Origin: JAHDHW01 sp963793295
GTDB lineage: Bacteria; Bacteroidota; Bacteroidia; Chitinophagales; Saprospiraceae
Reading direction: 5' to 3'
Assembly: GCA_963793295.1 (NCBI GenBank)
Contig: CAWBZX010000040.1
Location: 1 to 64,000, forward strand
DNA: 64,000 nucleotides
Below, piece by piece: positions 9,325 to 19,374 of this stretch; within the stretch, counting starts at the first letter, position 1; each line of letters opens with the position of its first letter. The translations under genes were made by a program, and so were the position numbers. Under the pieces are notes generated by a model that did no database searches, was not told the DNA's origin, and worked only from the letters and a program-made list of their open reading frames with translations.

Positions 9325-11661
9325 CTAAAAAGGGCATCCGGCACAAACCGAAACTCTGGCATTTGGATTCGGCTGAGAATTTTGAATGATATCAATATCT
9401 CCTTTTTTACCGATGATCTTAAACTCTGTTCGTCGATTCATCTGATGCTCTTTTTCGCTACATGGAACATTGTTTTTACAATTATTCACATTTTTATTTT
9501 CTCCGTAACCAACTGCTGATAATCGATCTCTGGTGATACCATGATCCGTTAGCCATCGAACAACTGATTCGGCACGACGTTGAGATAGTCTTCGATTATA
9601 TCTAAAAGATCCTCTGGAATCCGTGTGCGAACCCAACTCTACAATAAAGTCCGGGTTTAACTCTAGCATTTTCATAAGCGATTCCAATGCTGGTATAGAT
9701 TCATCACGGATATATGCCTGGTTGAAATCATAATAAACATGAACTAAATAGGGAATATTACCATTTTCGTCAATACCAGATGGGCTGATCTCTGTCACTC
9801 CATCCAAGCTGTTTTTATTAACCGTAGCTACATCCACTTTGTAAGGTTGTAAATCCAGATTTATTTGTAAGGTAGTTGATTCCAGCAAGCCACGGGTACA
9901 CTGATCTGTAACCTGAGAAGTTATAAAATTGTCTTTTTCTCCTTTAATGATATAACAAGCGTCTTTTTCAATTTCAAAAGTGAATAAACCATCATCGTTA
10001 GTCACCATAGTTTGTACCACATCATTAATGTCATTAGTAATTGTCAGGGTGACTCCCTCAACCGGGAACTTAGTGATCACATCAAAGACTGCACCTTGCA
10101 ATGCAAAAGTCAATTCTTTTTCCAGCGGTATTTCAACAAAAACAGGTTCTCCAATCTTGATGTTTTTGGTACATCCTTCCTGAGCTAAGTCTACATAGGA
10201 TTCCATGCTAGCCGCGAAAGTGCAACACTGATCCATTTTCATATCGATAGAAACGGTACCGTCAGCTCCAGTAATCAGCGTATTACCGGTACAATCAACC
10301 ACGACGCTTGCTCCTTCGATCGGTTCGCGAGTTTCTTTATCAAAGACCAAAATCTGAACAGGTGAAGCCGTTTTGCGAAAGCTGTAAATGTCATCACGTC
10401 CAACACCACCTTCTCTGTCCGACGCAATATAACCACAAGTACCTTCATCATTTAGTGTAATGCCAAAGTCATCAGCAATCGTATTGATCGGGTAACCTAA
10501 ATTTTCAACTTCCGACCATTCTCCATTTCCTTTATCTTCGATATAATAGATATCCAAACCTCCCAGGCCGATCAATCCATCTGATGCAAAATATAATTTA
10601 CCGCTATTGTGAAAGGAAGGAAAAATTTCATTGCCTTCTGTATTGATCCTTGGTCCCAAATTAATTGGAGGGCCCCAACGACCACCTTCTTTATCGGAAA
10701 CATAAAGATCCATTCCACCAAATCCACCTGGCATATCTGAGCTAAAAAATATTTTATTACCATCAGTGGATAAAGTTGGATGTGCTACTGAATATTCATT
10801 ACTGTTAAAAGGAAGTCCTTTAAGATTTTGCCAATCACTTTTTCCTTTTATCTCAGCGGAATAAACTTTCAGTTTAATTATTCCATCGTCGCTTTTTCCA
10901 ACTTTGCCGTCTTCATAATTATTTCTTGTGAAAAAGATCTGTTTTTGATCATCTGAAAAAGTTACTGCGGCATCGTGATATTTAGTGTTTATTTCATCAG
11001 AGAACTTCTCGGGCCTTCCGTACATCACGTTTCCACAAGCTTCCCCTTTCATTTGTTTGGCTTCGAGAAAGTATAATTCTAAAAACGGATTTCCGGTCCA
11101 GCCGGAAGTTCTTTTAACAGCCGTTCCTTTATCTCTCTCAGAAGCAAATACAATCCCATCTTGAAAATAAGTAGGGCTGATGTCATCAAGGTTGGAATTA
11201 AATTCCATGTGAGCGATGTCATAAATTCCAGCATTCTTCGTCCTCAGTTCATCTTCATAGTCACATGCTTTAAGTAAATATTGGCCACGCATATCTTCCG
11301 GAACATCCATGACATACTTTTCAAACCATTCTTTTGCCAAATCACATTTTCCATTGCGCTGGAGCATTTGTCCATAATAAAGTTTGTGAATCGGTTCAAC
11401 CTGTGGAAGCCTAACGACCTGCCCATACCAATACTCTGCGTTGCTTGGATCGTTTATCTTGCGATAACATTCCGCGATATTCATCTTCGCTTCAGCATCA
11501 TCACTTTTTTCCAGCACTTCATTGAATAGCTGAATCGCAGCTTGGTAGTTTAATGCTTCCATGTTTTGATTCGCCTTTTTCAATTTTACCGACTGCCCCA
11601 AAATGGTACTGCAAAATATCGTTCCTATCAAAAAGGTGAATATCAGTTTCTTAATATTCAT
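9325..11661 (-). CDS. OmpA-family protein with TPR, PD40 repeats and carboxypeptidase-regulatory domains (T9SS-associated)
   Basis: About 778 residues. Signal peptide (MNIKKLIFTFLIGTIFCSTILGQ), TPR-like helices (about 25-130), then a PD40/WD40-like propeller (about 180-440; FFSSDMPGGFGGMDLY and similar repeats). Two carboxypeptidase-regulatory-like beta domains follow (about 445-610). The C-terminal OmpA peptidoglycan-binding domain (about 640-760) has the motif ELGSHTDSRGS and RRAESVVRWL. This architecture is the one found beside PorP/SprF genes in Bacteroidota, related to PorE-like proteins that tie the T9SS to the cell wall. It is the third gene of a minus-strand cluster after the type B cargo and SprF-like genes. 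Start 11661 is preferred; an ATG two codons upstream is also possible. Confidence 0.88.
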   Translation of the reverse strand: MNIKKLIFTFLIGTIFCSTILGQSVKLKKANQNMEALNYQAAIQLFNEVLEKSDDAEAKMNIAECYRKINDPSNAEYWYGQVVRLPQVEPIHKLYYGQMLQRNGKCDLAKEWFEKYVMDVPEDMRGQYLLKACDYEDELRTKNAGIYDIAHMEFNSNLDDISPTYFQDGIVFASERDKGTAVKRTSGWTGNPFLELYFLEAKQMKGEACGNVMYGRPEKFSDEINTKYHDAAVTFSDDQKQIFFTRNNYEDGKVGKSDDGIIKLKVYSAEIKGKSDWQNLKGLPFNSNEYSVAHPTLSTDGNKIFFSSDMPGGFGGMDLYVSDKEGGRWGPPINLGPRINTEGNEIFPSFHNSGKLYFASDGLIGLGGLDIYYIEDKGNGEWSEVENLGYPINTIADDFGITLNDEGTCGYIASDREGGVGRDDIYSFRKTASPVQILVFDKETREPIEGASVVVDCTGNTLITGADGTVSIDMKMDQCCTFAASMESYVDLAQEGCTKNIKIGEPVFVEIPLEKELTFALQGAVFDVITKFPVEGVTLTITNDINDVVQTMVTNDDGLFTFEIEKDACYIIKGEKDNFITSQVTDQCTRGLLESTTLQINLDLQPYKVDVATVNKNSLDGVTEISPSGIDENGNIPYLVHVYYDFNQAYIRDESIPALESLMKMLELNPDFIVELGSHTDSRGSFRYNRRLSQRRAESVVRWLTDHGITRDRLSAVGYGENKNVNNCKNNVPCSEKEHQMNRRTEFKIIGKKGDIDIIQNSQPNPNARVSVCAGCPF

Positions 11662-11758
11662 AATCATTTTTTTTATGCTCTTAAAAATTAGGATAAGTGT
11701 TGTTTATTTATTGCGTTTTTTTCTATAAAAGTCTTTAAATCATTACCTTATGACAGGA

Positions 11759-12757
11759 TTAGAAATATCTTGGCGTAACAGCTTGTTTTGTAATATAATT
11801 AAATTCATAACCAAGCATAAGTTCAAATGAACCTTGAGCAGATTGCCTGATTTCTGAAAGGGAATAATCGTAGGCTGCTCCAATCCGCAATCCGTTTGCA
11901 AGATAATAGGCCGCCCAAATATCAACTGAGTCATAAGAGCTGGAATCTCCAGAAAATGCTTCAATTGCTGTACGGAAGGAAGCTCCAATCCAAAGAGTTT
12001 GGTAAAACATAAACGAGATATCAATGTCAATTTCTGTAGGAGCTCCAAAACTTTGATAATCTGGATTTTTGTCAAAACTGCTCAACAATCCAACGTTTTT
12101 TATCAATATAGATGGTTTAAAAATCAAAGCGTCTCCATTTAACGGCAAAGCTGCTCCGGACGATAAATAATAATGCCGATATTGTTTTGCCCATTGAGAC
12201 GTATTCAGGTTTTCTTTTCGCAGATCATATTCTATTAGTTTGGGGCTCGCAAATCCAAGATAAAATTTCTTGGTATAAAAGTAAATTCCAGCTCCAAAAT
12301 TAGGTAACCATAAATTCGGCTGTACCTCTGAAAAGGCATCATCCTGAACATCATCAATATCAAGTTTAGACCAGTCAGCTCTCCAATTCATAGCTCCACC
12401 TTGCAAAGCAATTGAAAGCTTAGCTTTACCCATTGGAATATGATAAGCATAGCTAATGTTTGCATCAATTGATTTAGTTGGCCCGATGACATCATGTATA
12501 AGACTAAACCCCAAACCAACTCTTTCGTTTTTTAAAGGTGAATGTATTGTAAATGATTGTGTGCTAGGCCCTCCAGGGATGCCCCACCATTGTGTTCGAT
12601 GTAATAAAGCTATCGCCATGTGTCCATTTGATCCTGCATAAGCCGGATTATAAGCCAGGCTGTTAAACATGTATTGTGTATACATCGGGGCCTGCTGCCC
12701 AAAAGAGGGAGCAGTAAAAAGGAAAAGGAAAACCGCAAATGTCAATATTTTTCTCAT
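11759..12757 (-). CDS. PorP/SprF-family type IX secretion outer-membrane protein
   Basis: About 332 residues. Signal peptide (MRKILTFAVFLFLFTAPSFG), then the family hallmark QQAPMYTQYMFNSLAYNPAYAGSN, split here as MYTQYMFNSLAYNPA plus YAGSNG. The rest alternates in beta-barrel fashion and ends with an aromatic residue. PorP/SprF proteins pair with T9SS cargo, especially with type B sorting domains, and hold it at the outer membrane. Here the cargo gene lies immediately upstream and an OmpA-family gene downstream, the classical trio. The start at 12757 is preferred over the in-frame ATG at 12811 because it places the signal peptide at the N-terminus. Confidence 0.9.
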   Translation of the reverse strand: MRKILTFAVFLFLFTAPSFGQQAPMYTQYMFNSLAYNPAYAGSNGHMAIALLHRTQWWGIPGGPSTQSFTIHSPLKNERVGLGFSLIHDVIGPTKSIDANISYAYHIPMGKAKLSIALQGGAMNWRADWSKLDIDDVQDDAFSEVQPNLWLPNFGAGIYFYTKKFYLGFASPKLIEYDLRKENLNTSQWAKQYRHYYLSSGAALPLNGDALIFKPSILIKNVGLLSSFDKNPDYQSFGAPTEIDIDISFMFYQTLWIGASFRTAIEAFSGDSSSYDSVDIWAAYYLANGLRIGAAYDYSLSEIRQSAQGSFELMLGYEFNYITKQAVTPRYF

Positions 12758-12849
12758 AATAAATCTTATCGTGTTTTTAATAGGAATATTTAATTCATGG
12801 GGGTTCTCCAAAATTTGATATTTATAAAAGCATATTTATTTTCAAAGCG

Positions 12850-15171
12850 TCATCTATGCATATAAACATAACCAGAATGAACTGTGCCTGCTCCATCATT
12901 TATAACATAAAAATAGGTGCCATCAGGTAAATCATTGCCTTCCCACTTGCCTTCCCAATCATTCATGTAATTTTTAGCGGTATACACTTGAGTTCCCCAA
13001 CGATTATACACGAAAAGTTCATGATTAGGGAAGTTCTCAAGACCATTTATTTTGAAGCTGTCATTCGATCCATCACCATTCGGGGAGAAAGCATTAAAAA
13101 CGCGAAATTCTCCTGGAGGGCAAAGTATTGCAACAGTAACGTTTGCCGTATCACAACCAAACATATTACAAATAACATAGGAAAAGCTGTCAGCTCCACA
13201 ATAATCAATATCAGGCACATAATTCACCGTACAATCATTATTAGAAAATACGTTTCCATTTGAAGGACCTACACCACCCAAGGAGGCTGGTAGAACAAAG
13301 AAATTAGTTAATAGTAAATTTGGAGGAATAGTATCATTGTCGCACACATTAATTTGCATTTCTGTATTCATATCGATAGAATCGAAATCATCAACCGCAA
13401 CGGGTATATCAGGGTTTTCCTCTTCAACAGTAATAATTAAAATGGAGGTGTCACAAACACCCAAATCATCACAAATAACAATGCAGGCCGTATCTATCCC
13501 AATCATTAATGCTTCTGTTTCAACACATAAAGTGGATTCATTTATTGTAAATGATACATTAGTTCCTGATGACTCTGGACATATATTTTCAATACTGATG
13601 ATATCACCAAAAAGTTCTGTAGTATCTATGCAGTATTCAGGTGTTAAACCGATACGTATTACATCATATAATACAGAAGTTGTTGGGGGCGTCACACATA
13701 CAATCATATAGGTGGTATCTAAATTACCTAGATCATCCAATAAAGTAATACATGCTGTATCTTTTCCAACACCAATACCGTCATAATTCACACATTTATT
13801 AATAAAATCAATATCGAAAAAGACATTGGTTCCAGAAAATACGGGGCAATCATTAAACATTGCTACAATATTGCCATCCATGTTTGTGGTGTCAACGCAA
13901 AATGAGGTACTTTGATTAATCAAAATGGTATCAAGAAAATTAACTGGTCCAGATCGTCTTGCCGTTATATACATCATCGTTGTATCACACACATTCGTAT
14001 CATCACACACAACAATACACGCCATATCTGTTCCACCATTTACTTGCCCTGTATAATCCACACAAAAATTATTTTCATCTAATGTGAAAGAAGCAAATGT
14101 TCCTGAATTACCTGGACAAATATTATAAATTGTATCAGGAGTACCTGGAAACACAGAGGTGTTTATACAAAATGTATTTGAAGTACTAACATAAACCGTA
14201 TCATAAAATTCATGGGTTCCAGTAAGTGGTAAAGCATTGATCACTAAATAAGTGGTGTCGCAAAATCCAAAATTATCACAGGCTTCAAAACATGCAGTAT
14301 CAGTTCCTACTGATAACCCTGTAACTTCCACACAGCTATCAGAATTAATTAGCTGAAATTGAACATTTGAACCGGTGCAGAGATTCGTCACAGTGCTGAC
14401 ATCACCTAGCAATTCATCAAAATTTAAACAAATGGTATCTGATGTTCCAGTTAAAACATCAGCATTTATTGTCTCTGAATTAATACATGCAATTTGTACG
14501 ACGACCGTCTCAGAATTTCCACTTATGTTGTGGGTTACTACAACATTATTATTGCCAACTCCAAAATTGAGAGAAGTTCCTTGAGTTGCAATATCATCCA
14601 TCCGGGTAATTATTGTACTGGAATTGATCACTACTGACCAAATCACCATATCTGAATAAGTATTACCAGGCGTACCTCCGGTTATTTCATTATTCGGATC
14701 ATCATTTGTCCAATTACCAGTGGGATCCCAGACGTTCATACTGTCCACTAATTCATCCATTGAATTAAATGGGGCACTGAATATTGATCCGTTAATAGCC
14801 CAGCTTTGTAAAATGTATGGTCCGAGAGCTCCTTGTCCAAATAAACTGGTATAATTATATAAATTTATGGTATCAAAATTACATCCTGAAATACCATTTG
14901 CATAAGGTTGGCCATTGTTTGTAATTTGATAATCGCTGATAGCTGAAATTGGGATATCAATACAAATATCTATTGTCGTTCCACAGTCGGTAATCTTAAA
15001 TTGAAGTGTATCATCCAGCCCTAATAACGGACCAGAAAACAAAGAGGAAAAATCATTTGAACTGGAAGAAAAAGAATCATCGTAAGCGTTGTTTTCACAA
15101 GCTGATGCATTAAGTATTGAAACTTTGAAAAAAACTAAAAGAAATAAGCACAGTAGAATTAAATTCTTCAT
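12850..15171 (-). CDS. T9SS type B (gliding-motility-type) sorting-domain surface protein with four internal repeats
   Basis: About 773 residues. Signal peptide at the N-terminus (MKNLILLCLFLLVFFKVSIL), an N-terminal domain of about 230 residues with unknown fold, then four tandem modules of roughly 78 residues. Each module contains a FCIDTT-like start, an xICPxSSGT turn, a CVxxxG segment and a DTACIVxCDDxxVCDTT ending. A cadherin/Ig-like module follows (about 590-690; VAVDDFDSIDMNTEMQINVC). The end is a gliding-motility-associated type B domain: FNAFSPNGDGSNDSFKI, VYNRWGTQVY, then DGTYFYVI and a final VYMHR. It is probably a surface adhesin or filament exported by T9SS and held by the SprF-like partner downstream. 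The start at 15171 fits the signal peptide better than 15189. Confidence 0.9.
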   Translation of the reverse strand: MKNLILLCLFLLVFFKVSILNASACENNAYDDSFSSSSNDFSSLFSGPLLGLDDTLQFKITDCGTTIDICIDIPISAISDYQITNNGQPYANGISGCNFDTINLYNYTSLFGQGALGPYILQSWAINGSIFSAPFNSMDELVDSMNVWDPTGNWTNDDPNNEITGGTPGNTYSDMVIWSVVINSSTIITRMDDIATQGTSLNFGVGNNNVVVTHNISGNSETVVVQIACINSETINADVLTGTSDTICLNFDELLGDVSTVTNLCTGSNVQFQLINSDSCVEVTGLSVGTDTACFEACDNFGFCDTTYLVINALPLTGTHEFYDTVYVSTSNTFCINTSVFPGTPDTIYNICPGNSGTFASFTLDENNFCVDYTGQVNGGTDMACIVVCDDTNVCDTTMMYITARRSGPVNFLDTILINQSTSFCVDTTNMDGNIVAMFNDCPVFSGTNVFFDIDFINKCVNYDGIGVGKDTACITLLDDLGNLDTTYMIVCVTPPTTSVLYDVIRIGLTPEYCIDTTELFGDIISIENICPESSGTNVSFTINESTLCVETEALMIGIDTACIVICDDLGVCDTSILIITVEEENPDIPVAVDDFDSIDMNTEMQINVCDNDTIPPNLLLTNFFVLPASLGGVGPSNGNVFSNNDCTVNYVPDIDYCGADSFSYVICNMFGCDTANVTVAILCPPGEFRVFNAFSPNGDGSNDSFKINGLENFPNHELFVYNRWGTQVYTAKNYMNDWEGKWEGNDLPDGTYFYVINDGAGTVHSGYVYMHR

Positions 15172-15763
15172 GGTGTTTGTATTAATCAAAACGATCCCTT
15201 ACAATTTTGAGGGCTTTAATCACAATGAATTAAAAAAGGTGACTGTGTGTTGAAGCTTCAGGTATACCGTATTTTATTAATACACACCTAGCTATACCTC
15301 AATTAGAGAAAATCATGCCAAATACATTAAAAGAATCTTACATGTAGAACTAATTATTATAAGTTTTTTAACAACTATTTAGAGTAAAACAAACAATAAT
15401 TAAATTGAATTTATAGTAAATTTATTTCTCCCTGCTTATCAGTAGTTTGCACATGACTTTCTACCTATATATAAACTAATCAAATCTCTATTATTTATTG
15501 CTTGCTCAAAACTTTAACAATACTTTAGGGAATCAATACCCTGGCAAATACTCCGTAATCACGATCTAATGGCTCAGAAGAGAAAAAACAAAAGAAAAAA
15601 GCGTTGGCTTTAAGACATCAAGTCACTTCTACCAACAACTATTTAAGCTTATTTCGGAAAATAATTTTTAAAGAATATAGACTTAAATGAAATACGCGAG
15701 CAATCTGGTAATAAAAAATAAAGGATAAATATATAGGCAGAATACGGTTTATAAAAAACAGAA
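15172..15763. other. AT-rich intergenic region
   Basis: It contains the promoter region for the T9SS cargo gene on the minus strand. A 14-codon, very basic plus-strand frame (MAQKRKNKRKKRWL, start near 15570) is present but cannot be supported as a gene. I see nothing else. Confidence 0.4.
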
Positions 15764-16627
15764 TTAGAGATAAATGTCAAGTATAATCAATAGGCCAAAA
15801 ACTAAACTTGCAATTCCATTGGTCGTAAAAAAGGCAAGATTTATTTTACTCAAATCATCGTATTTCACCAACCGATGTTGATAATATAACAAGCTCACAA
15901 AAATACCAGTGCCCATCCAATGTAGCCAACCAAATTCAGGAAATCTTTCACTTAAAAAATAACTAGCCAATATAATTATTATAGCACAAATCACATGCAA
16001 AGCATTGGAAAGCTGTAAGGCTCTCTTTTTGCCCAAGTAAGTTGGAATAGATTGAAGATTTAAGGACTTATCAAATTCCTCATCTTGTAAAGAATATATT
16101 ATATCAAATCCCGAAACCCAAAAAAGAACCGCAAAAGAATATAACAAAGGAATAAGATCAAAACCTCCGCCAGCAGCTAGATAAGCTCCGATTGGTGCAA
16201 GGGCCAAACCCATGCCTAAGACAAAATGACACAAAGAAGTTATCCTCTTGGTATAACTATATCCCAAAATGATCAGCAGTGCCAGAGGAGATAAATAAAA
16301 ACATAATGGATTAATAAACCAGGTTGTGATAACAAATAAAAGACTGTTTAAAACAACAAAAATCAACGCAGAACGGGCTGAAATGACACCGGCAGGAATC
16401 TCCCTGGAAGCAGTTCTTGGATTGCGGATATCAATATCTCGATCCAGATAACGATTAAAAGCCATAGCTGCACTTCTCGCAAATACCATACATAAAAGAA
16501 CCAAAACGAAAAGATGCCATTGAATACCTGTTCCTAATTCTTTTACGGCTATGAAAAACCCTAGCATTGCGAATGGTAACGCAAAAATCGTATGACTAAA
16601 TTTAATAAGAGATAAATACTGCTTCAT
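15764..16627 (-). CDS. UbiA-family aromatic prenyltransferase (4-hydroxybenzoate/MqnP type)
   Basis: A 287-residue integral membrane protein with about nine hydrophobic segments. Both Asp-rich Mg-pyrophosphate motifs of the UbiA superfamily are present: NRYLDRDID at 58-66 and DIIYSLQDEEFD in the second half. These enzymes attach a polyprenyl tail to an aromatic ring. In menaquinone-using Bacteroidota this UbiA-like type is usually assigned to quinone synthesis (MenA- or futalosine-pathway MqnP-like), so menaquinone is the likely product pathway. The aromatic substrate cannot be read from sequence. A DUF1573 gene lies upstream on the same strand, separated by a terminator. Confidence 0.87.
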   Translation of the reverse strand: MKQYLSLIKFSHTIFALPFAMLGFFIAVKELGTGIQWHLFVLVLLCMVFARSAAMAFNRYLDRDIDIRNPRTASREIPAGVISARSALIFVVLNSLLFVITTWFINPLCFYLSPLALLIILGYSYTKRITSLCHFVLGMGLALAPIGAYLAAGGGFDLIPLLYSFAVLFWVSGFDIIYSLQDEEFDKSLNLQSIPTYLGKKRALQLSNALHVICAIIIILASYFLSERFPEFGWLHWMGTGIFVSLLYYQHRLVKYDDLSKINLAFFTTNGIASLVFGLLIILDIYL

Positions 16628-16651
16628 ATAACGTGAAAGTTGACTATAACA

Positions 16652-16694
16652 GAAAAAGCCTGTACAAATTTATTCAATTTATACAGGCTTTTTC
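16652..16694 (-). terminator. Rho-independent terminator of the DUF1573 gene
   Basis: Arms 16652-16664 and 16682-16694 pair perfectly over 13 bp, and inner AAATT/AATTT bases extend the stem. On the minus strand the hairpin ends in a U-run inside the stem, just after the DUF1573 stop codon. Confidence 0.8.
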
Positions 16695-16721
16695 AAAAGT
16701 TATAAACCTTTCCAGATATTA

Positions 16722-17306
16722 TTATTGAGCTGGAGACTGTGGTTTGATAGGTTGTGGGCTTGGAGTAGCTCCTTCAGGAGCATTAACCTCGCCTTTAATA
16801 GTCAAGAAAGTTTGGACAGGATCAGTGTTAGCTGTGATAGTCACACGCTTACTCTGCTTGCCTTTTTTACCTTTACTATCAAACACCACATCAATTTCAC
16901 CGGTTCCACCTACTGGAATAGGCTCTTTTGGCCAGCTAGGAACTGTGCAACCACAACTTCCTTTTGCATTTGAAATAATCAAAGGCTCTGAACCCGTATT
17001 TTTAAATTTATAAGTGTGCTGAACTTTTTCTCCCTGTTCAACTATACCATAATCAAATTCTATTTCTTCAAAAGTAACTGCAGTAGTTGGACCAACAGGA
17101 GCAGCAGGTTCCGCTGGTGTAGTAGTAGTAGAAGTAGGTGTTATAGCATCCGCTGTAACATTAGTCTCTAAGTTTTCACGAGCTGCATCTTTAGCCGCAT
17201 CACTTCCGGAACCAAAGATTCCGTCGAAAACGCCTGTGAAGTTAAGCAGTAATAAAAGTGCAACTAAACCTAAAAGACCAATTTGAATTTGTTTTGACTT
17301 TTCCAT
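16722..17306 (-). CDS. DUF1573 domain membrane-anchored protein
   Basis: A 194-residue protein with an N-terminal membrane anchor or signal (residues 8-27, LGLVALLLLLNFTGVF), a Thr/Ala/Pro-rich linker (about 50-75) and a DUF1573 domain (about 78-180). The domain shows the family signature FDYGIVEQGEKVQHTYKF, NTGSEPLIISNAKGSCGCT and the strand pair ending TFLTIKGEV. It is an immunoglobulin-like fold of unknown biochemical role, common and often multicopy in Bacteroidota. A Pro/Gln-rich tail closes the protein. It has its own terminator and appears monocistronic. Confidence 0.88.
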   Translation of the reverse strand: MEKSKQIQIGLLGLVALLLLLNFTGVFDGIFGSGSDAAKDAARENLETNVTADAITPTSTTTTPAEPAAPVGPTTAVTFEEIEFDYGIVEQGEKVQHTYKFKNTGSEPLIISNAKGSCGCTVPSWPKEPIPVGGTGEIDVVFDSKGKKGKQSKRVTITANTDPVQTFLTIKGEVNAPEGATPSPQPIKPQSPAQ

Positions 17307-17638
17307 TATTAATTAAAATTTTGAGATTACTAAATTTATTGAGTTTGCAAAAATAAATGATTTTTTAAAATATAATAGTTAAAATCAACATATTGCGAAA
17401 TACATGCCATTTTCAACTAATAGTTGCAAAGATATAATGTCTTAAATAAAGTCCCTGTTAATGAGTTGTTAATGATATTAAATCTTTGTTTACAAATACA
17501 AAACCAAAGACTAATAATTGGTTTTTAACTTTGGAATTAAGCTTTAAATAAATGACATCTTAAGCATTCTAAACCACTATCTGACAGAGAAAATTAAATC
17601 CCATACCTACGAATTTTCTAATAAGAATATATTTCGTT
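17307..17638. other. Intergenic region upstream of DUF1573 gene
   Basis: Very AT-rich spacer between two minus-strand genes. It should contain the DUF1573 promoter. No ORF or stable hairpin was seen. Confidence 0.4.
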
Positions 17639-19303
17639 TTAATTCCTTTTTCCTAAGAAAGCTGCAAATTCATTTACATTTAAACAATTCAAACACTGAG
17701 TAGTTGTCAAGCCCCCTTTCCTTGCGGCAAACACGCCAAAGTGAATATCATGAATTCCTCCAATACTGTGTGCATCGGGATTAATAGAAATCTTAATTCC
17801 TTTTTCAAGGGCGTATGGAATCCAGGTCCAATCAAGGTCCAGACGATAGGGATTGGCATTTAATTCGATTACAATCTGGTTTGCTGCACAGGCATCAATC
17901 ACTTTCATATGATCAATCGGATAACCTTCACGGGAAAGTAAAAGTCGCCCTGTTGGATGACCAAGCATAGTGGTATATGGATTTTCAATTGATGTAATCA
18001 ACCGGTTAGTTGCTTTAGTTTTGTCCATTTTCAAATTGGAATGCACTGAAGCAATGATAAAATCAAATTGCTTCAAAATATCCTCTTCATAGTCCAACGA
18101 ACCATCGTTTAAAATATCCGATTCAATCCCTTTAAAAATACGAAAAGGAGCCAATTCTTTATTCAACGCATCAATTTCTTCCATTTGCTGCAAAACGCGA
18201 TCTTCCTTCAACCCATTGGCATAAAAAGCTGCTTTTGAGTGATCTGTTATTCCGATATATTCAAAACCCCGATCACGGGAATATTCCGCCATTTCTCTCA
18301 AACTATTCAAGCCATCGCTGTAAGTAGTGTGCGAATGGATTACACCCTTAATTTGAGATTCCTCAACCAAAACCGGCTGTGAAACGCCAATCAAATCTGT
18401 TCGATCACGCAACTCAGGTTCGATATACTCCATTCCGGCTTTTTCAAAAATTGTTTTCTCATCAGCTATATCCTTAAAATTTAACTTGCCCGCTTTTTTC
18501 AAAAATCCGTCAATAAAATCCTTACTTCCGGTATACCTGAACATTTTGGAACCGAACTCAGTGGGTTTGCATTGGAATATTCTGATGGGTATATTATTTT
18601 CTGTTCGACAATTGAAAACGGATTCCTCCTTTGATTCAATAGTCAGTGTCGACTCAATAATCGGCTTAATATCTTTCTCGATCGCAATCAACAAATCAAT
18701 TTTTTGAACGACAGGCATTCTTCTTCGCATCTCCCCTACCCATTCGATAGTTGCATCAGGAAGTTTATTTTTAAAATACTTGGTGATTTCATTTGCAGTG
18801 CCTTCCAGACTGGCGTAATGAAATTTATCTTTTGACCGGAGAAAGTATTCCAATTTATTTTTTAGATCTTCCTGTGTTTTTTGACCAAACCCTTTCAATT
18901 CGATCAACCGATTTTCATTACAAGCGTAGAGCAATTCACCGATACTTTCAGCGCCCAGTTCTTTCCAAACCACCCGCACTTTTTTGGGTCCGAATCCTTT
19001 AATAGAAAGCATTTCACGGACACCGACGGGGGTGATGTCACTATATTTTTTATAAGTTTCAAGTTCACCGGTCTCTTCCAGTTCTCGTATTTTGCCGCTA
19101 ATTGCATTTCCCACCCCTTTGATTGCTGAGATCTCAGTATCTGACATTTCCACAAGCGGAGTGGTCACTTTTCTGAGTTGTAAATAAGCATTAGCATAGG
19201 AGCGGATTTTAAAAGGATTTTCATCATGCAGCTCCATGATCTTTGCCAAATCATTAAAACGCTGAGCTATTTCTTTGTTGGTCATTGAGCGAATTTTATT
19301 CAT
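17639..19303 (-). CDS. polX: PolX-family protein: degenerate family X polymerase domain plus intact PHP domain
   Basis: 554 residues with the standard bacterial PolX order: helix-hairpin-helix DNA-binding region (about 55-155), family X nucleotidyltransferase domain (about 160-310) and a C-terminal PHP metal-dependent phosphoesterase domain (about 318-550). The PHP metal ligands look complete: HSHTTYSD (H323, H325, D330), GITDHS, GIESDI, ASVHSN, GHPTGR and NPDAHS. The polymerase site is not: the canonical GDID reads QKID (K201, D203), and the third catalytic Asp (VDLR in active enzymes) is replaced in PIRIF (R241). The protein may therefore be mainly a nuclease acting in base-excision repair. 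The start could also be the ATG six codons downstream. Confidence 0.88.
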   Translation of the reverse strand: MNKIRSMTNKEIAQRFNDLAKIMELHDENPFKIRSYANAYLQLRKVTTPLVEMSDTEISAIKGVGNAISGKIRELEETGELETYKKYSDITPVGVREMLSIKGFGPKKVRVVWKELGAESIGELLYACNENRLIELKGFGQKTQEDLKNKLEYFLRSKDKFHYASLEGTANEITKYFKNKLPDATIEWVGEMRRRMPVVQKIDLLIAIEKDIKPIIESTLTIESKEESVFNCRTENNIPIRIFQCKPTEFGSKMFRYTGSKDFIDGFLKKAGKLNFKDIADEKTIFEKAGMEYIEPELRDRTDLIGVSQPVLVEESQIKGVIHSHTTYSDGLNSLREMAEYSRDRGFEYIGITDHSKAAFYANGLKEDRVLQQMEEIDALNKELAPFRIFKGIESDILNDGSLDYEEDILKQFDFIIASVHSNLKMDKTKATNRLITSIENPYTTMLGHPTGRLLLSREGYPIDHMKVIDACAANQIVIELNANPYRLDLDWTWIPYALEKGIKISINPDAHSIGGIHDIHFGVFAARKGGLTTTQCLNCLNVNEFAAFLGKRN

Positions 19304-19374
19304 AAGCCCAAAGTTAAGAAGTGCATTGGAAATTGTTGTTTGAAATATTCCTTATGTTTAAAAGAAAAAATAAA

